A stretch of 64,000 bases of DNA from JAJCZZ01 sp964569085 (GCA_964569085.1 CAZMTA010000006.1:89088-153087); one strand, 5' to 3'. Positions 16,742-25,398 are shown, counted from the first letter of the stretch. Notes: generated from the letters alone by a model not told the origin. Numbers and translations are program-made.

Positions 16742-18007
16742 GTGGGCGCGTCGTCCGGCCCCGGCGCTCCCCTCCCGGTCCGGCTCCTCCCGCGGGTCCT
16801 CCTGGCCGCGGCGCTCCTCCTGGGCGCGCCGCTGGCGTCCGGGGGCCCGGGCCTGGCGGCCCAGGACCCGGACATCCGCACGGAGATCCTGGAGAGCCGG
16901 CGGCGCCTGGAGGAGATCCGGGCCGAGCGCGCCCGCCTCCAGCAGGAGATGAGCGACGTGCGCATCCGCGTCCGCGACCTCTCCTCGGAGCTGGCCAACG
17001 TCGAGCGCCGTCTCTCGGCCACCCGCTCCGTCCTGGCGGAGATCGAGTTCCAGGTGGAGGCCACGGCCGACCAGATCGAGGCCACCACCGTGGAGCTGGT
17101 CCGCACCCGGGAGCGGCTGTCCGAGGGTCGGGCCACCCTGAGCCGGCGCCTGCGGGACATCTACAAGATGGGGCCCCTCCACACCGTGCGGGTCCTGTTG
17201 GGCGCCACCTCCTTCACCGACCTCCTCAACCGGTACCGCTACCTCCAGCGCGTGGCCTCCTTCGACCGCGCCCTGGTGGACCGGGTCACCGACCTGGAGG
17301 TGGAGCTCACCGACCAGGACCGGGAGCTCCAGCAGCGCATGAGCGAGCTCGGCACGCTGCGGCAGTCCCGCCTGGGCGAGGTCGCGGAGCTCCGTGCCGT
17401 CGAGCAGGAGCGCCAGGCCACCCTGCAGGAGTTCCGCTCCCAGGAGCGCCGCGCCCAGACGCGCCTGGAGCAGCTCGAGGCCGACGAGGCCCGCATGACC
17501 TCGCTCATCGGCGACCTGGAGCGGCGACGCCTGGAGGCCGAGCGCGCCCGGGCCGCCGGTCCGGGTCGGGGACGCGGCCCCTCCACCTTGACCGGGTCCG
17601 ACGCCGGCGCCCTGGACTGGCCCCTGGAGGGTCAGCTCATCTACCGGTTCGGCCGGGAGCAGCGCCCCAACGGCCTGGTCCTGCGCTGGAACGGGATCGG
17701 GATCGCCGCCCCCACCGGGAGCCCCGTGCGGGCGGTCCGCTCCGGGCGCGTCGTCCTGGCCGGACCCTTCGAGGGGTACGGACCCACGGTGGTCCTGAGC
17801 CACGGGGACGGCTTCTACACCCTCTACCTGTACCTGGAGGACATCGGGGTGGTGGAGGGGCGGGACGTGGAGGCGGGTCAGGTGGTGGGCACCGTCGGCG
17901 GCGCCGACACCCCCGAGGGCCCCCACGTCGAGTTCCAGATCCGGGCCCCGGTGGACGGAGGCTCGCCCCAGGCCCAGGACCCGCTCCGCTGGCTCCGACC
18001 CCGATGA
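16742..18007 (+). CDS. EnvC-like murein hydrolase activator (degenerate LytM)
   Basis: A 421-residue exported protein: signal peptide up to about residue 40, a long coiled coil at about 40-280 (repeated Glu/Arg/Gln heptads, including LYKMGPLHTV-like FtsX-contact wording), and a C-terminal LytM domain at about 300-420. The zinc and catalytic residues of active M23 enzymes are largely lost: RWNGIGIAAP replaces HxGxDxxxP, YLYLED replaces the YxHL histidine, and only PHVEFQIR keeps one His. EnvC itself is inactive and works by activating amidases, so this supports an FtsEX-controlled activator. GTG 16742 has GGAGGG at a good distance. GTG 16736 is the alternative. Confidence 0.9.
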   Translation: MGASSGPGAPLPVRLLPRVLLAAALLLGAPLASGGPGLAAQDPDIRTEILESRRRLEEIRAERARLQQEMSDVRIRVRDLSSELANVERRLSATRSVLAEIEFQVEATADQIEATTVELVRTRERLSEGRATLSRRLRDIYKMGPLHTVRVLLGATSFTDLLNRYRYLQRVASFDRALVDRVTDLEVELTDQDRELQQRMSELGTLRQSRLGEVAELRAVEQERQATLQEFRSQERRAQTRLEQLEADEARMTSLIGDLERRRLEAERARAAGPGRGRGPSTLTGSDAGALDWPLEGQLIYRFGREQRPNGLVLRWNGIGIAAPTGSPVRAVRSGRVVLAGPFEGYGPTVVLSHGDGFYTLYLYLEDIGVVEGRDVEAGQVVGTVGGADTPEGPHVEFQIRAPVDGGSPQAQDPLRWLRPR

Positions 18008-18041
18008 CCGCCACGACCGCTCCGACCGCTCCGACGGCACC

Positions 18042-19214
18042 ATGATCCGACTCCACGACGTCGCGGGCCACGAGAAGGCCCGCCACTCCCTCGCCCGGGC
18101 CCACGCCGGGGCCGGGCTGCCCTCGTCCCTCCTCTTCCACGGGCCGCGGGGGGTCGGGAAGCAGCGGCTGGCCCTCTGGACCGGCCAGCTCCAGCTCTGC
18201 GAGTCCCCGGGGCCCGAGGGCCCGTGCGGCGCGTGCCGGGGCTGCAGGCTGGCGCTGGGGCTGGAGCACCCGGACCTCCACTGGTTCTTCCCCCTCCCCC
18301 GCCCCAAGGGCGTGAGCGGGGACCGCCTGGCCGACGCCCTGGAGAGCGCGCGGATCGAGGAGTTGGAGGAGCTCCGGAAGGAGCCGCTGCGCCCGAGCCT
18401 CGGCGACGAGCTCCGGGGGCTGTACCTGGGCATCGTCGAGAACGTCCGCCGGAAAGCGCTTCAGGCGCCCACCATGGCCCCGGTGCAGGTCTTCGTCCTG
18501 GCCGACGCCGAGCTCATGGTGCCCCAGGAGTCGAGCCCCGAGGCCGCCAACGCCCTCCTGAAGCTCCTGGAGGAGCCGCCCCGGCAGACCCGCCTCATCC
18601 TCACGTCGTCGGAGCCGGGGCGTCTCCTGCCGACGATCCGCTCCCGCTCGGTGCCGCTCCACCTGTCGCCCCTGGGGCGGGACCGGGTCGCCGGCTTCCT
18701 CCGGGAGCACGGCGACGCCGACGCCGAGGCGGCGGAGCGCGCCGCGCTCCTGGGCCAGGGATCCATCGGCCGGGCCCTGGGCTTCCTCCCCGACGGAGCC
18801 GAACCGGGCCCCCTGGACGCCCTCCGCGGCGACGCGCTGCAGATCGTCGAAGCGGCCCTGGCCGACGGACGGGCGGCGGGGTACGGCGTGGCGCTGGCGC
18901 AGTCCTCGTCCAAGGCCCGCCGGCTCGTGGGCCTCTTCGGGTTCGTGGAGGAGCTCCTCCGGGACGTGTCGGCGCTGGCCGCCGGGGCGGACGACGCGCT
19001 CCTCCACCCCGACCTGGCGGAGCGGCTCGGGCGACGCGTCCGGGGCGCGGCGGTCGAGCCCGCCGACGCCGCCGGCGCGCTCCTGGCCGCCGAGGAGGCC
19101 CGGGAGCTGGCCCGGGGGAACGTGAACCCCCAGCTCATCCTCTCGGGGCTGGTGCGGGAGCTCCGGGGCGCCCTGCGGCCCCGCCGCGTCCCCACCGCCG
19201 CGGAGGCCCGGTGA
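18042..19214 (+). CDS. holB: DNA polymerase III clamp-loader subunit delta prime
   Basis: A 390-residue AAA+ protein of the DnaX/HolB type, part of the clamp loader that places the beta clamp on DNA. Visible are a P-loop-like GPRGVGKQ at about residue 35, a zinc module with CESPGPEGPCGACRGC, the sensor region ANALLKLLEEPP, and TIRSRSVPLHL (SRS motif). Length and spacing fit delta prime better than the 500+ residue gamma/tau subunit. The stop overlaps the moaC start as GTGA. Confidence 0.88.
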   Translation: MIRLHDVAGHEKARHSLARAHAGAGLPSSLLFHGPRGVGKQRLALWTGQLQLCESPGPEGPCGACRGCRLALGLEHPDLHWFFPLPRPKGVSGDRLADALESARIEELEELRKEPLRPSLGDELRGLYLGIVENVRRKALQAPTMAPVQVFVLADAELMVPQESSPEAANALLKLLEEPPRQTRLILTSSEPGRLLPTIRSRSVPLHLSPLGRDRVAGFLREHGDADAEAAERAALLGQGSIGRALGFLPDGAEPGPLDALRGDALQIVEAALADGRAAGYGVALAQSSSKARRLVGLFGFVEELLRDVSALAAGADDALLHPDLAERLGRRVRGAAVEPADAAGALLAAEEARELARGNVNPQLILSGLVRELRGALRPRRVPTAAEAR

Positions 19215-19705
19215 GCGGGCGGGACGACGGGCTCACCCACCTCGACGAGGAGGGGCGGGCCCGGATGGTGGACGTGGGCGGCAAGGAGGCCACCCGCCGC
19301 GTGGCCCGGGCGGAGGGGCGCATCGTCATGGAGCCGGAGACGCTCCGCCGGATCCGGGAGGGCGCCACCGACAAGGGGGACGTCCTCCAGGTGGCGGAGC
19401 TGGCGGGGATCATGGGCGGGAAGCGCACCGCCGACCTCGTGCCCCTCTGCCACCAGCTCCCCGGGGCCTCGGTGGAGGTGGCGCTGGAGCTGGACGACGC
19501 CCTCCCCGGCGTCCGCGCCCGGGCCACGGCCCGCTACACCGGGCGCACCGGTGTGGAGATGGAGGCCCTGACCGCCGTCTCGGTGGCCCTCCTCACCGTC
19601 TACGACATGGTGAAGGCCGTCGACCGGGGCATGCGCATCGAGGGAATCCGCCTCCTCGCCAAGGAGGGCGGCGCCAGCGGCTCGTGGAGCGTCGACGGGG
19701 GCTGA
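19211..19705 (+). CDS. moaC: cyclic pyranopterin monophosphate synthase MoaC
   Basis: MoaC makes cyclic pyranopterin monophosphate from the MoaA product, the first intermediate of molybdenum cofactor. The 164 residues are diagnostic: LTHLDEEGRARMVDVGGK at the N-terminus, then GKRTADLVPLCHQLP, with the active-site region EMEALTAVSVALLTVYDM and a conserved late Lys (YDMVKA). The GTG start overlaps the holB stop, so the two are translationally coupled although functionally unrelated. moeA, a later step of the same pathway, is 24 kb away at 43.1 kb. No moaA is in the window. Confidence 0.96.
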   Translation: MSGRDDGLTHLDEEGRARMVDVGGKEATRRVARAEGRIVMEPETLRRIREGATDKGDVLQVAELAGIMGGKRTADLVPLCHQLPGASVEVALELDDALPGVRARATARYTGRTGVEMEALTAVSVALLTVYDMVKAVDRGMRIEGIRLLAKEGGASGSWSVDGG

Positions 19706-19729
19706 CCCCGGCAGGTGGTCCCGCGGACC

Positions 19730-19758
19730 GGCGGGGCGCCGCGCTCGGAGCGCCCGCC
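19730..19758. terminator. hairpin between convergent genes (moaC / MltD-like)
   Basis: GGCGGGGCGC at 19730-19739 pairs with GCGCCCGCC at 19750-19758 (one bulged base) around a 10-base loop. It sits between two converging genes. There is no U-tract, so its use as a bidirectional terminator is inference. Confidence 0.35.
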
Positions 19759-19772
19759 CGCCCTCGCCCGGG

Positions 19773-20990
19773 TCAGCCGCCCCGACGGACGCTGGGCGCC
19801 ACCGGCACCACCAGGCGCTGCCCGATCTGGAGGTAGCGCGCCCGCACCGTGGGGTTGGCCGCCTCCAGGTCCCGCACCGGCACCCCGTAGCGCCGGGCGA
19901 CGTGGCTCAGCGTCTCGCCGGGCCGCACCCGGTGCTCCACGAAGGTCACCCGCTCCGACGGCGGGATGGCGGCGTAGTTCCTCCGGAAGACGAAGCCGTG
20001 CCCCGGGGGCACCCGGACGAGCATCTCCCGGCCCGGCGGGGTGATGCCCCGGACCAGCTCGGGGTTGAGCCGCTGGATCTCCGCCTCGGAGGTCTCGGCG
20101 GCCCGGGCCACCACGTCCAGCGTCGTGGCGTCGGGGACCACGACCTCGTCGAAGGCGAAGCCCACCGGCGTCGCCAGCGGCCCGAAGCCGTGGGCCTCGG
20201 GGCGGCTCGCCAGCTCGGCCGCCGCGAAGAGCTTGGGCACGAAGTCCCGGGTCTCCCGGGGCATGTGGGGGCGGAGCTCCCACCAGAGGGAGTCGGTGCG
20301 CGGGGCCAGGGGCGCGTGGCGATCCAGCAGCCGCTCGATCCGGCCCGGCCCGGCGTTGTAGGCCGACAACGCCAGGAACCACGAGCCGAAGCGCGCCCGC
20401 AGGTCCTGGAGGTAGGCCGTGGCCGCCCCGGTGGACTTGAACGGGTTCCGGCGCTCGTCCACCAGCGGGTCGATGCCCATGCCGAAGCCCCGGGCCGTGG
20501 GCGCCATGAACTGCCAGAGCCCCACCGCGGACGCCGAGCTGACGGCCCGGGGGCTGTACCCGCTCTCGATGATGGGGAGGTAGCGGAGCGTGCGGGGGAG
20601 CCCCCGCTCCTCCAGCGCGGCGTCCACGGTCGGGGAGAAGGAGCCCATCCGCTCCAGGTAGACCGGGAACCAGCTGGATCCCCGGCCGGTCCAGAAGGCC
20701 ACCCATCGGTCCACCTCGGCGCGGAACTCCGGGTGGCGCAGCATGGGCGAGGCGAGGAGCTCGTCCACCACCGGATCCGGCGGGGGCACGTCCATCCCCA
20801 CCAGCGCCTCGTCCAGGGCCGGCCGCTCCACGGACACGGGCGGCGCCGGGAGCGTCCCCGGCGGGGTCGGGGGCGCGGCGGTGCAGGCTCCCAGCAGCGC
20901 GGCGACCGCGGCCGCGGCCAGCGCCCCCGGGACGCGGCGCCGCCGTCGGATGGCCGTCCTCGTCCCCGTCGCCCCCGTCGTCGTCCTCAT
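19773..20990 (-). CDS. MltD-like lytic transglycosylase lipoprotein with LysM
   Basis: A predicted membrane-anchored lytic transglycosylase that cleaves glycan strands. The 405 residues have a basic start, a hydrophobic segment ending in LLGAC (lipid Cys at about residue 35), a family 1 SLT domain with catalytic Glu142 in LPIIESGYSP followed by SASAVGLWQFM and LSAYNAGPGRIERLL, and a C-terminal LysM at about residues 345-395 (HRVRPGETLSHVARRYGV). MltD has two or more LysM domains, and here one is clear. The start lies in a CGTC-rich low-complexity tract, so the exact first codon is uncertain. Confidence 0.92.
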   Translation of the reverse strand: MRTTTGATGTRTAIRRRRRVPGALAAAAVAALLGACTAAPPTPPGTLPAPPVSVERPALDEALVGMDVPPPDPVVDELLASPMLRHPEFRAEVDRWVAFWTGRGSSWFPVYLERMGSFSPTVDAALEERGLPRTLRYLPIIESGYSPRAVSSASAVGLWQFMAPTARGFGMGIDPLVDERRNPFKSTGAATAYLQDLRARFGSWFLALSAYNAGPGRIERLLDRHAPLAPRTDSLWWELRPHMPRETRDFVPKLFAAAELASRPEAHGFGPLATPVGFAFDEVVVPDATTLDVVARAAETSEAEIQRLNPELVRGITPPGREMLVRVPPGHGFVFRRNYAAIPPSERVTFVEHRVRPGETLSHVARRYGVPVRDLEAANPTVRARYLQIGQRLVVPVAPSVRRGG

Positions 20991-21030
20991 CGTCCCCCCC
21001 GTCCTCGTCCGTCCCCGTCGATCCGTCCGC
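20955..21030. repeat. CGTCC-rich low-complexity tract
   Basis: Degenerate short repeats of CGTC, CGTCC and CCCCGTC cover the start of the MltD-like gene and its upstream spacer. On the coding (minus) strand this is a purine-rich GAC/GGG run that also supplies the G-rich ribosome-binding region. It could be prone to slippage. Confidence 0.45.
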
Positions 21031-21042
21031 GCCGCCCGTCTC

Positions 21043-22158
21043 TCAGGCCAGGAGCTCGTCCACGGCCGCCAGCAGGCGGCTGACGCTCTGCCCCGTGGCG
21101 CCGGAGCCCATGAGCCCGATGCGCCAGATCTTGCCGGCCGCAGGCCCCAGACCGCCCCCGACCTCGATGGCGTGCTCCTCCAGGAGCCGCCGTCGGAGCG
21201 CGCCCTCGTCGACGCCTTCGGGGAGCGCCGCCGAGGTGAGCTGGGGCAGCCGGTGGCCCTCCTGGGCGAAGAGCGAGAAGCCCCGCTCCACCAGCTCCTC
21301 CTGCAGCTGCTTCCCGACCCGCGCGTGCCGGTCGAAGCGCTCCTCCAGCCCCTCCTCCTCCAGGAGCACGAGCCCCTCGTGGAGGGCGTACATCATGTTG
21401 ATGGGCGCCGTGTGGTGGTACTTCCGCGTGGCGCCCTCTCCCACGTAGTCCGCCAGGAGGCCCGCGTCCAGGTACCAGCTCTGGCACGGCGTCTCCCGGG
21501 TCCGGATCCGCTCCACGGCCCGCTCCGAGAAGGAGATGGGGGCCAACCCCGGCGGCACGCCCAGGCACTTCTGGGTGCCCGAGTAGGCCACGTCCACCCC
21601 GTTGGCGTCCAGCTCCACCGGGATCCCCCCCAGCGAGGTCACCGTGTCCACCACGAAGAGGGTGTCGGTTCCCGCCAGGTACGACCCGATCTCCTCCAGC
21701 GGCTGGCGCACCCCGGTGGAGGTCTCGGCGTGGACCACCGCCAGCACGCGCGCCTCCGGGTACTGCCGGTGGGCCTCGATGAGCGCCTCGGGATCCACGA
21801 TGCGACCCCACTCCGCCTCCACCGGGACCACCCCGGCGCCCATGCGCCGGGCCATCTCGGTGAGCCGTCCGCCGAAGACCCCGTTGATGCCCACGATGGC
21901 CGTGTCGCCGGGCTCCAGGAGGTTGGCCATGGCCGCCTCCTGCGCCGCCGAGCCCGTGCCCGAGACCGGGAAGGTCAGCTCGTTGTCCGTCCCGAAGACC
22001 CGCCGCAGACGGGCGTTGACGTCGTCCATGACGGCCAGGAACTGGGGATCCAGGTGCCCCACGGTGGTCCGGCCCAGAGCTTCCAGGATCCGGGGATGGA
22101 CCGGCGAGGGGCCGGGGCCGAGGAGGAGGCGGGGCTCGATGGGGAAAGGTGCGGTCAT
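21043..22158 (-). CDS. class V aminotransferase (alanine/serine-glyoxylate type)
   Basis: A 371-residue PLP enzyme of the alanine-glyoxylate / serine-glyoxylate aminotransferase group. Typical wording: LLGPGPSPVHPRILEALG at the N-terminus, VSGTGSAAQEAAMANLLEPGD, VDTVTSLGGIPVELD, and the PLP lysine K197 in YSGTQKCLG. It probably transfers an amino group to glyoxylate. The purine-catabolic and phosphonate relatives cannot be excluded. guaB lies 65 bases upstream on the same strand and the MltD-like gene 52 bases downstream. Confidence 0.9.
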   Translation of the reverse strand: MTAPFPIEPRLLLGPGPSPVHPRILEALGRTTVGHLDPQFLAVMDDVNARLRRVFGTDNELTFPVSGTGSAAQEAAMANLLEPGDTAIVGINGVFGGRLTEMARRMGAGVVPVEAEWGRIVDPEALIEAHRQYPEARVLAVVHAETSTGVRQPLEEIGSYLAGTDTLFVVDTVTSLGGIPVELDANGVDVAYSGTQKCLGVPPGLAPISFSERAVERIRTRETPCQSWYLDAGLLADYVGEGATRKYHHTAPINMMYALHEGLVLLEEEGLEERFDRHARVGKQLQEELVERGFSLFAQEGHRLPQLTSAALPEGVDEGALRRRLLEEHAIEVGGGLGPAAGKIWRIGLMGSGATGQSVSRLLAAVDELLA

Positions 22159-22223
22159 GGCGGCGCGCTCCGGTGCGGGCCGACGCGCCGGTCGGCGCGT
22201 CGGCGGGTTCGGGTCAGGGGCGG

Positions 22224-23693
22224 TCAGAGGTGGTAGTTCGGGGCTTCCCGCGTGATGGTCACGTCGTGGGGGTGGGACTCCTTCAGGCCCCCCGACGTGA
22301 TGCGGTTGAAGCGGGCGTTGGCCCGGAGGTCGGCGAGGTCGGTTGCGCCGCAGTAGCCCATGCCGGACCGGAGCCCGCCCACGAGCTGGTAGACCACGTC
22401 GCTGACCGGGCCCTTGTAGGGCACCCGGGCCTCGATGCCCTCGGGCACGAACTTCCGCTCGTCCTCCTGGAAGTAGCGGTCGGCGGAGCCCTCCTCCATG
22501 GCGGAGAGGGAGCCCATCCCCCGGACGGTCTTGAAGCGGCGGCCCTCCAGGAGGAAGCTCTCCCCGGGGGACTCGTCGGTGCCGGCGAACATGGAGCCCA
22601 TCATGACGGTGTGGGCACCGGCGGCCAGCGCCTTCACGATGTCGCCGGAGTACCGGATCCCGCCGTCGGCGATGACGGGCAGGTCCGGGTCCACGCCGTC
22701 CACCGCGTCCATCACCGCGGTGAGCTGGGGCAGCCCCACCCCGGTCACGACCCGGGTGGTGCAGATGGAGCCGGGGCCGACACCGACCTTCACGGCGTCC
22801 ACGCCCCGCTCGGCCAGCGCCCGGGCTCCCTCGGTGGTGCCCACGTTCCCGCCCACGAGCTGGACGTCGGGGAAGGCCTCGCGCATGCGCGCCACGGCGT
22901 CGAGCACGCCCTGGGAGTGCCCGTGGGCCGTGTCCACGACCAGCACGTCCACCCCGGCCTCCACGAGGCGCTCGGCGCGGCCCACGTCGGCGTTGGAGGC
23001 TCCGACGGCGGCGCCCACCCGGAGGCGGCCGTGCTCGTCCTTGCAGGCGTCGGGGTACTGCCGCCGCTTGAAGATGTCCTTCACCGTGATGAGGCCGCGG
23101 AGGTCCCCGTTGCCGTCCACGACGGGAAGCTTCTCGATGCGGTGCTCGTGGAGGAGCGCCTCCGCCTCCTCCAGCGTGGTGCCGACGGGGACGGTGACCA
23201 GGTCCTCCGAGGTCATGACCGCGCGGATGGGCTGGTCCAGCTCCGTCTCGAACTGGAGGTCCCGGTTCGTCACGATCCCCACCAGGCGCTTGCCGTCCTC
23301 CACGATGGGCACGCCGCTGATGCTGAACTGCGCCATGAGGCGGTGGGCGTCCCGGAGGGTCGAGTCGGCGGTGAGCGTGATGGGGTTCATGATCATCCCG
23401 CTCTCCGAGCGCTTCACCCGGTCCACCTCCTCCGCCTGCCGGTCGGGGGAGAGGTTCTTGTGGACGATCCCGATCCCTCCCTCCCGGGCCATCTGGATGG
23501 CCATGCGGGACTCGGTGACCGTGTCCATGGCCGCCGAGACCAGGGGGATCTTCACGTGGATCGCCCGGGTGATGCGGGACGAGATGTCGGTGTCCCGGGG
23601 ATGGACCCGGGAGTGCCCCGGAATGAGGAGGACGTCGTCGAAGGTGAGCGCTTCGGCGACGATGTGTTCGCGTCGGCTGGAGCCGTTGGTCAT
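22224..23693 (-). CDS. guaB: inosine-5'-monophosphate dehydrogenase
   Basis: GuaB oxidises IMP to XMP, the committed step to guanine nucleotides. With the ATG at 23693 the protein has 489 residues, the standard length. An ATG 51 codons upstream would add an unrelated Pro/Ala-rich stretch. LTFDDVLLIPGHS, SAAMDTVTE, tandem CBS domains (about 95-210), GVGPGSICTTR with catalytic Cys311, and the GMGSLSAM / EGIEARVPYKG flap are all present. A strong promoter and a hairpin-forming leader lie upstream. Confidence 0.97.
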   Translation of the reverse strand: MTNGSSRREHIVAEALTFDDVLLIPGHSRVHPRDTDISSRITRAIHVKIPLVSAAMDTVTESRMAIQMAREGGIGIVHKNLSPDRQAEEVDRVKRSESGMIMNPITLTADSTLRDAHRLMAQFSISGVPIVEDGKRLVGIVTNRDLQFETELDQPIRAVMTSEDLVTVPVGTTLEEAEALLHEHRIEKLPVVDGNGDLRGLITVKDIFKRRQYPDACKDEHGRLRVGAAVGASNADVGRAERLVEAGVDVLVVDTAHGHSQGVLDAVARMREAFPDVQLVGGNVGTTEGARALAERGVDAVKVGVGPGSICTTRVVTGVGLPQLTAVMDAVDGVDPDLPVIADGGIRYSGDIVKALAAGAHTVMMGSMFAGTDESPGESFLLEGRRFKTVRGMGSLSAMEEGSADRYFQEDERKFVPEGIEARVPYKGPVSDVVYQLVGGLRSGMGYCGATDLADLRANARFNRITSGGLKESHPHDVTITREAPNYHL

Positions 23694-23701
23694 GGGAAGC
23701 T

Positions 23702-23734
23702 GCGTCGTGGGTGGAGGGCCCCCTTGCACGACGC
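23702..23734 (-). promoter_or_regulatory. perfect inverted repeat in guaB leader
   Basis: GCGTCGTG (23702-23709) and CACGACGC (23727-23734) are perfect 8-base complements with a 17-base spacer rich in G and C. In the guaB mRNA the hairpin would end 8 bases before the start codon, at the ribosome-binding region. No Shine-Dalgarno sequence is visible there. A translational control role is inference. Confidence 0.45.
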
Positions 23735-23817
23735 GCCCGCCTTCCCGGGCGTCCGACGTGGACGGAAGGGAAGCGGGCGCGGGGGCCGGCTGCGGAGCAC
23801 CGTTCGTACCATGTGAG

Positions 23818-23846
23818 AGTGTATCCCCGGGGCCGGGGATGGTCAA
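23818..23846 (-). promoter_or_regulatory. guaB promoter
   Basis: Minus-strand reading: TTGACC (23846-23841), 17-bp spacer, TACACT (23823-23818). This is about 125 bases before the guaB ATG, leaving a leader of roughly 115 bases that contains an 8-bp stem-loop. The -35 box matches five of six consensus positions. Confidence 0.65.
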
Positions 23847-23872
23847 CGCGACCCCCCGGATCCCCGCGGGCG

Positions 23873-24370
23873 TCAGCTCCCGGGCTCGCCGCCGGTGTCG
23901 CCGGGGCCGGGGGGCCGGGATCGGGTGCGCGGCTTCGCCGCCGACGTGCCCCCGGCGCCCCGGGCTCCCGGCGCCGGGCTCCCCCCGCGCGCGGGGCTCG
24001 TGCCGTCCTCGACGGCTCGTGCGCGGTCCTTCCCCGGCGCGGACGCCGCGCCCTCCCCCTCCTCGGGCACGTCCAGGGCCTGGTTCAGGTCCGAGAGGAT
24101 CTGCTTCCCCGCGGACGACACCCCGCTCAGAACCCGATCCGCGGCGGAGATCAGCTGGAAGGCCTCCCGGATCGTGTTGGGGCTCACGGCCTTCCGCCGG
24201 AGCTTGTCCTCCAGGCTCTCGGCGAACTTCTGCAGCCCCGTGGCTTCCACCGGCTCGGTGCCGGCGTATTTCGACTCGAGGAACTCGATGAAGTCCAGGA
24301 CCTGGTAGACCTGCTCGTCGGGCAGGCTCTCGATTCGGCGCAGGAGGCGCTGGCGCAGGGCGTCGTGCAT
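23873..24370 (-). CDS. small protein with DUF2281-like N-terminus and disordered tail
   Basis: A 165-residue cytoplasmic protein. Residues about 5-30 read LLRRIESLPDEQVYQVLDFI followed by EFLESKY, the pattern of DUF2281/antitoxin-like small helical domains. A second helical part spans 45-95 (KFAESLEDKLRRKAV, ADRVLSGVSSAGKQIL). The last about 60 residues are Gly/Pro/Ala/Arg-rich and probably disordered. No catalytic motif is seen and there is no toxin gene beside it, so a toxin-antitoxin role is not supported. A GGAG site precedes the ATG, and a clear promoter is present. Confidence 0.72.
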   Translation of the reverse strand: MHDALRQRLLRRIESLPDEQVYQVLDFIEFLESKYAGTEPVEATGLQKFAESLEDKLRRKAVSPNTIREAFQLISAADRVLSGVSSAGKQILSDLNQALDVPEEGEGAASAPGKDRARAVEDGTSPARGGSPAPGARGAGGTSAAKPRTRSRPPGPGDTGGEPGS

Positions 24371-24399
24371 GGGATCTCCGGGGGTTCGTGTGCTACTGG

Positions 24400-24428
24400 A
24401 GTGTACGACGAGGGGGTCCGGACCCCAA
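24400..24428 (-). promoter_or_regulatory. promoter of the DUF2281-like gene
   Basis: Minus strand: TTGGGG (24428-24423), 17 bp, TACACT (24405-24400), 30 bases before the ATG. The -10 box is identical to that of guaB. Confidence 0.5.
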
Positions 24429-24478
24429 GGCGTCCGCCTCCCGACGCCCCGTGGGGCCGGGACGCCGCGACCGCCCAC

Positions 24479-24507
24479 TTTGCCGGCGGGGTGGAAACCC
24501 GTATCGT
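24479..24507 (+). promoter_or_regulatory. promoter of the acyltransferase gene
   Basis: TTTGCC at 24479-24484, 17 bp, TATCGT at 24502-24507, 58 bases before the ATG at 24566. It lies back-to-back with the minus-strand promoter at 24400-24428. Confidence 0.45.
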
Positions 24508-24565
24508 CCTGACGTGTTCTCCGGGGGAGGAGATTCCCCCACACCCCTGCCCACCCTCCGGCACC

Positions 24566-25390
24566 ATGGCCTTCCTCCCGCTCCGCAGCGCCCCCCTCGC
24601 CGACTCCGCGTCGTCGCTGTACGACGAGTGGCTCCACTGGGTGGACGAGGAGCTGGACCGGCCCGACTGCGACCGGAACGAGCTGTGCCGTCGGATCCTC
24701 ACCGACCTCCACTACCCCCACCTGGCGGACGTCGACCCCGACGCGCTCCCCCTGGGGGCCCGGGTGGCGCTGGCCCAGATGGACCCGCGCAACGTCACCC
24801 TGGAGCCGGAATACTACCGGGAGATCGACGAGGAGAAGTACGCCCGGGTGAAGCCGCTCCAGTGGCTCTGGGAGATGTTCGACCGGAGCGGTCTGGGCGA
24901 GAACGTGGAGCTGGGCGTGCGCTTCCGGCGGCTCCTGGCGCGGCGGATCTTCAAGCGGTGCGGCCGGGACTTCAAGGCCTTCCACCACGTGAAGTTCTCC
25001 TTCGGGTACAACCTGGAGGTGGGGGACGGCGTGGTCGTCCACCGTCACGTCCTCCTGGACGACCGGGGCGGCATCGAGATCGGCGACGGGTCGTCGGTGT
25101 CCGACTTCGCCAACGTGTACTCCCACACCCACGACATCGTGGACGGGAGGATCGTCTACACGCCCAAGACCGTCATCGGGAAGGGCGTGCGCATCACCTA
25201 CCACGCCACGATCCTGGCCGGCGTGCACGTGGCCGACGACTCCATGGTGGGCGCGGGCTCGATCCTGACCAAGGACACCAAGCCCCACTGGGTCTACGTG
25301 GGCACCCCCGCCCGCCCCGTGAAGGAGAAGGATCCGGAGGCGCGCCGGAGCAAGCGGCCCCGGACCGGAGACCCCCTGGCCGACGGCTGA
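24566..25390 (+). CDS. hexapeptide-repeat acyltransferase (maltose O-acetyltransferase-like)
   Basis: A 274-residue protein. The first about 130 residues are an unusual N-terminal helical region (SLYDEWLHWVDEELDRPDCD, EPEYYREIDEEKYARVKPLQ). The C-terminal half is a left-handed beta-helix acyltransferase: LEVGDGVVVHRHVLLDDRGGI, IGDGSSVSDFANVYSHTHDI, VIGKGVRITYHATILAGVHV, then VGAGSILTKDTKPHWVYVGTPARPVK. The HTHD histidine is at the family's catalytic position. Such enzymes acetylate sugars, lipids or antibiotics, and the substrate is unknown here. A GNAT gene follows after 8 bases. Confidence 0.85.
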   Translation: MAFLPLRSAPLADSASSLYDEWLHWVDEELDRPDCDRNELCRRILTDLHYPHLADVDPDALPLGARVALAQMDPRNVTLEPEYYREIDEEKYARVKPLQWLWEMFDRSGLGENVELGVRFRRLLARRIFKRCGRDFKAFHHVKFSFGYNLEVGDGVVVHRHVLLDDRGGIEIGDGSSVSDFANVYSHTHDIVDGRIVYTPKTVIGKGVRITYHATILAGVHVADDSMVGAGSILTKDTKPHWVYVGTPARPVKEKDPEARRSKRPRTGDPLADG

Positions 25391-25398
25391 GACCCGGC

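Noticed and set aside
23873..24370. Toxin-antitoxin module suggested by the DUF2281-like N-terminus
   Set aside because: No toxin-sized partner gene lies next to it, and the protein has a long extra disordered tail.
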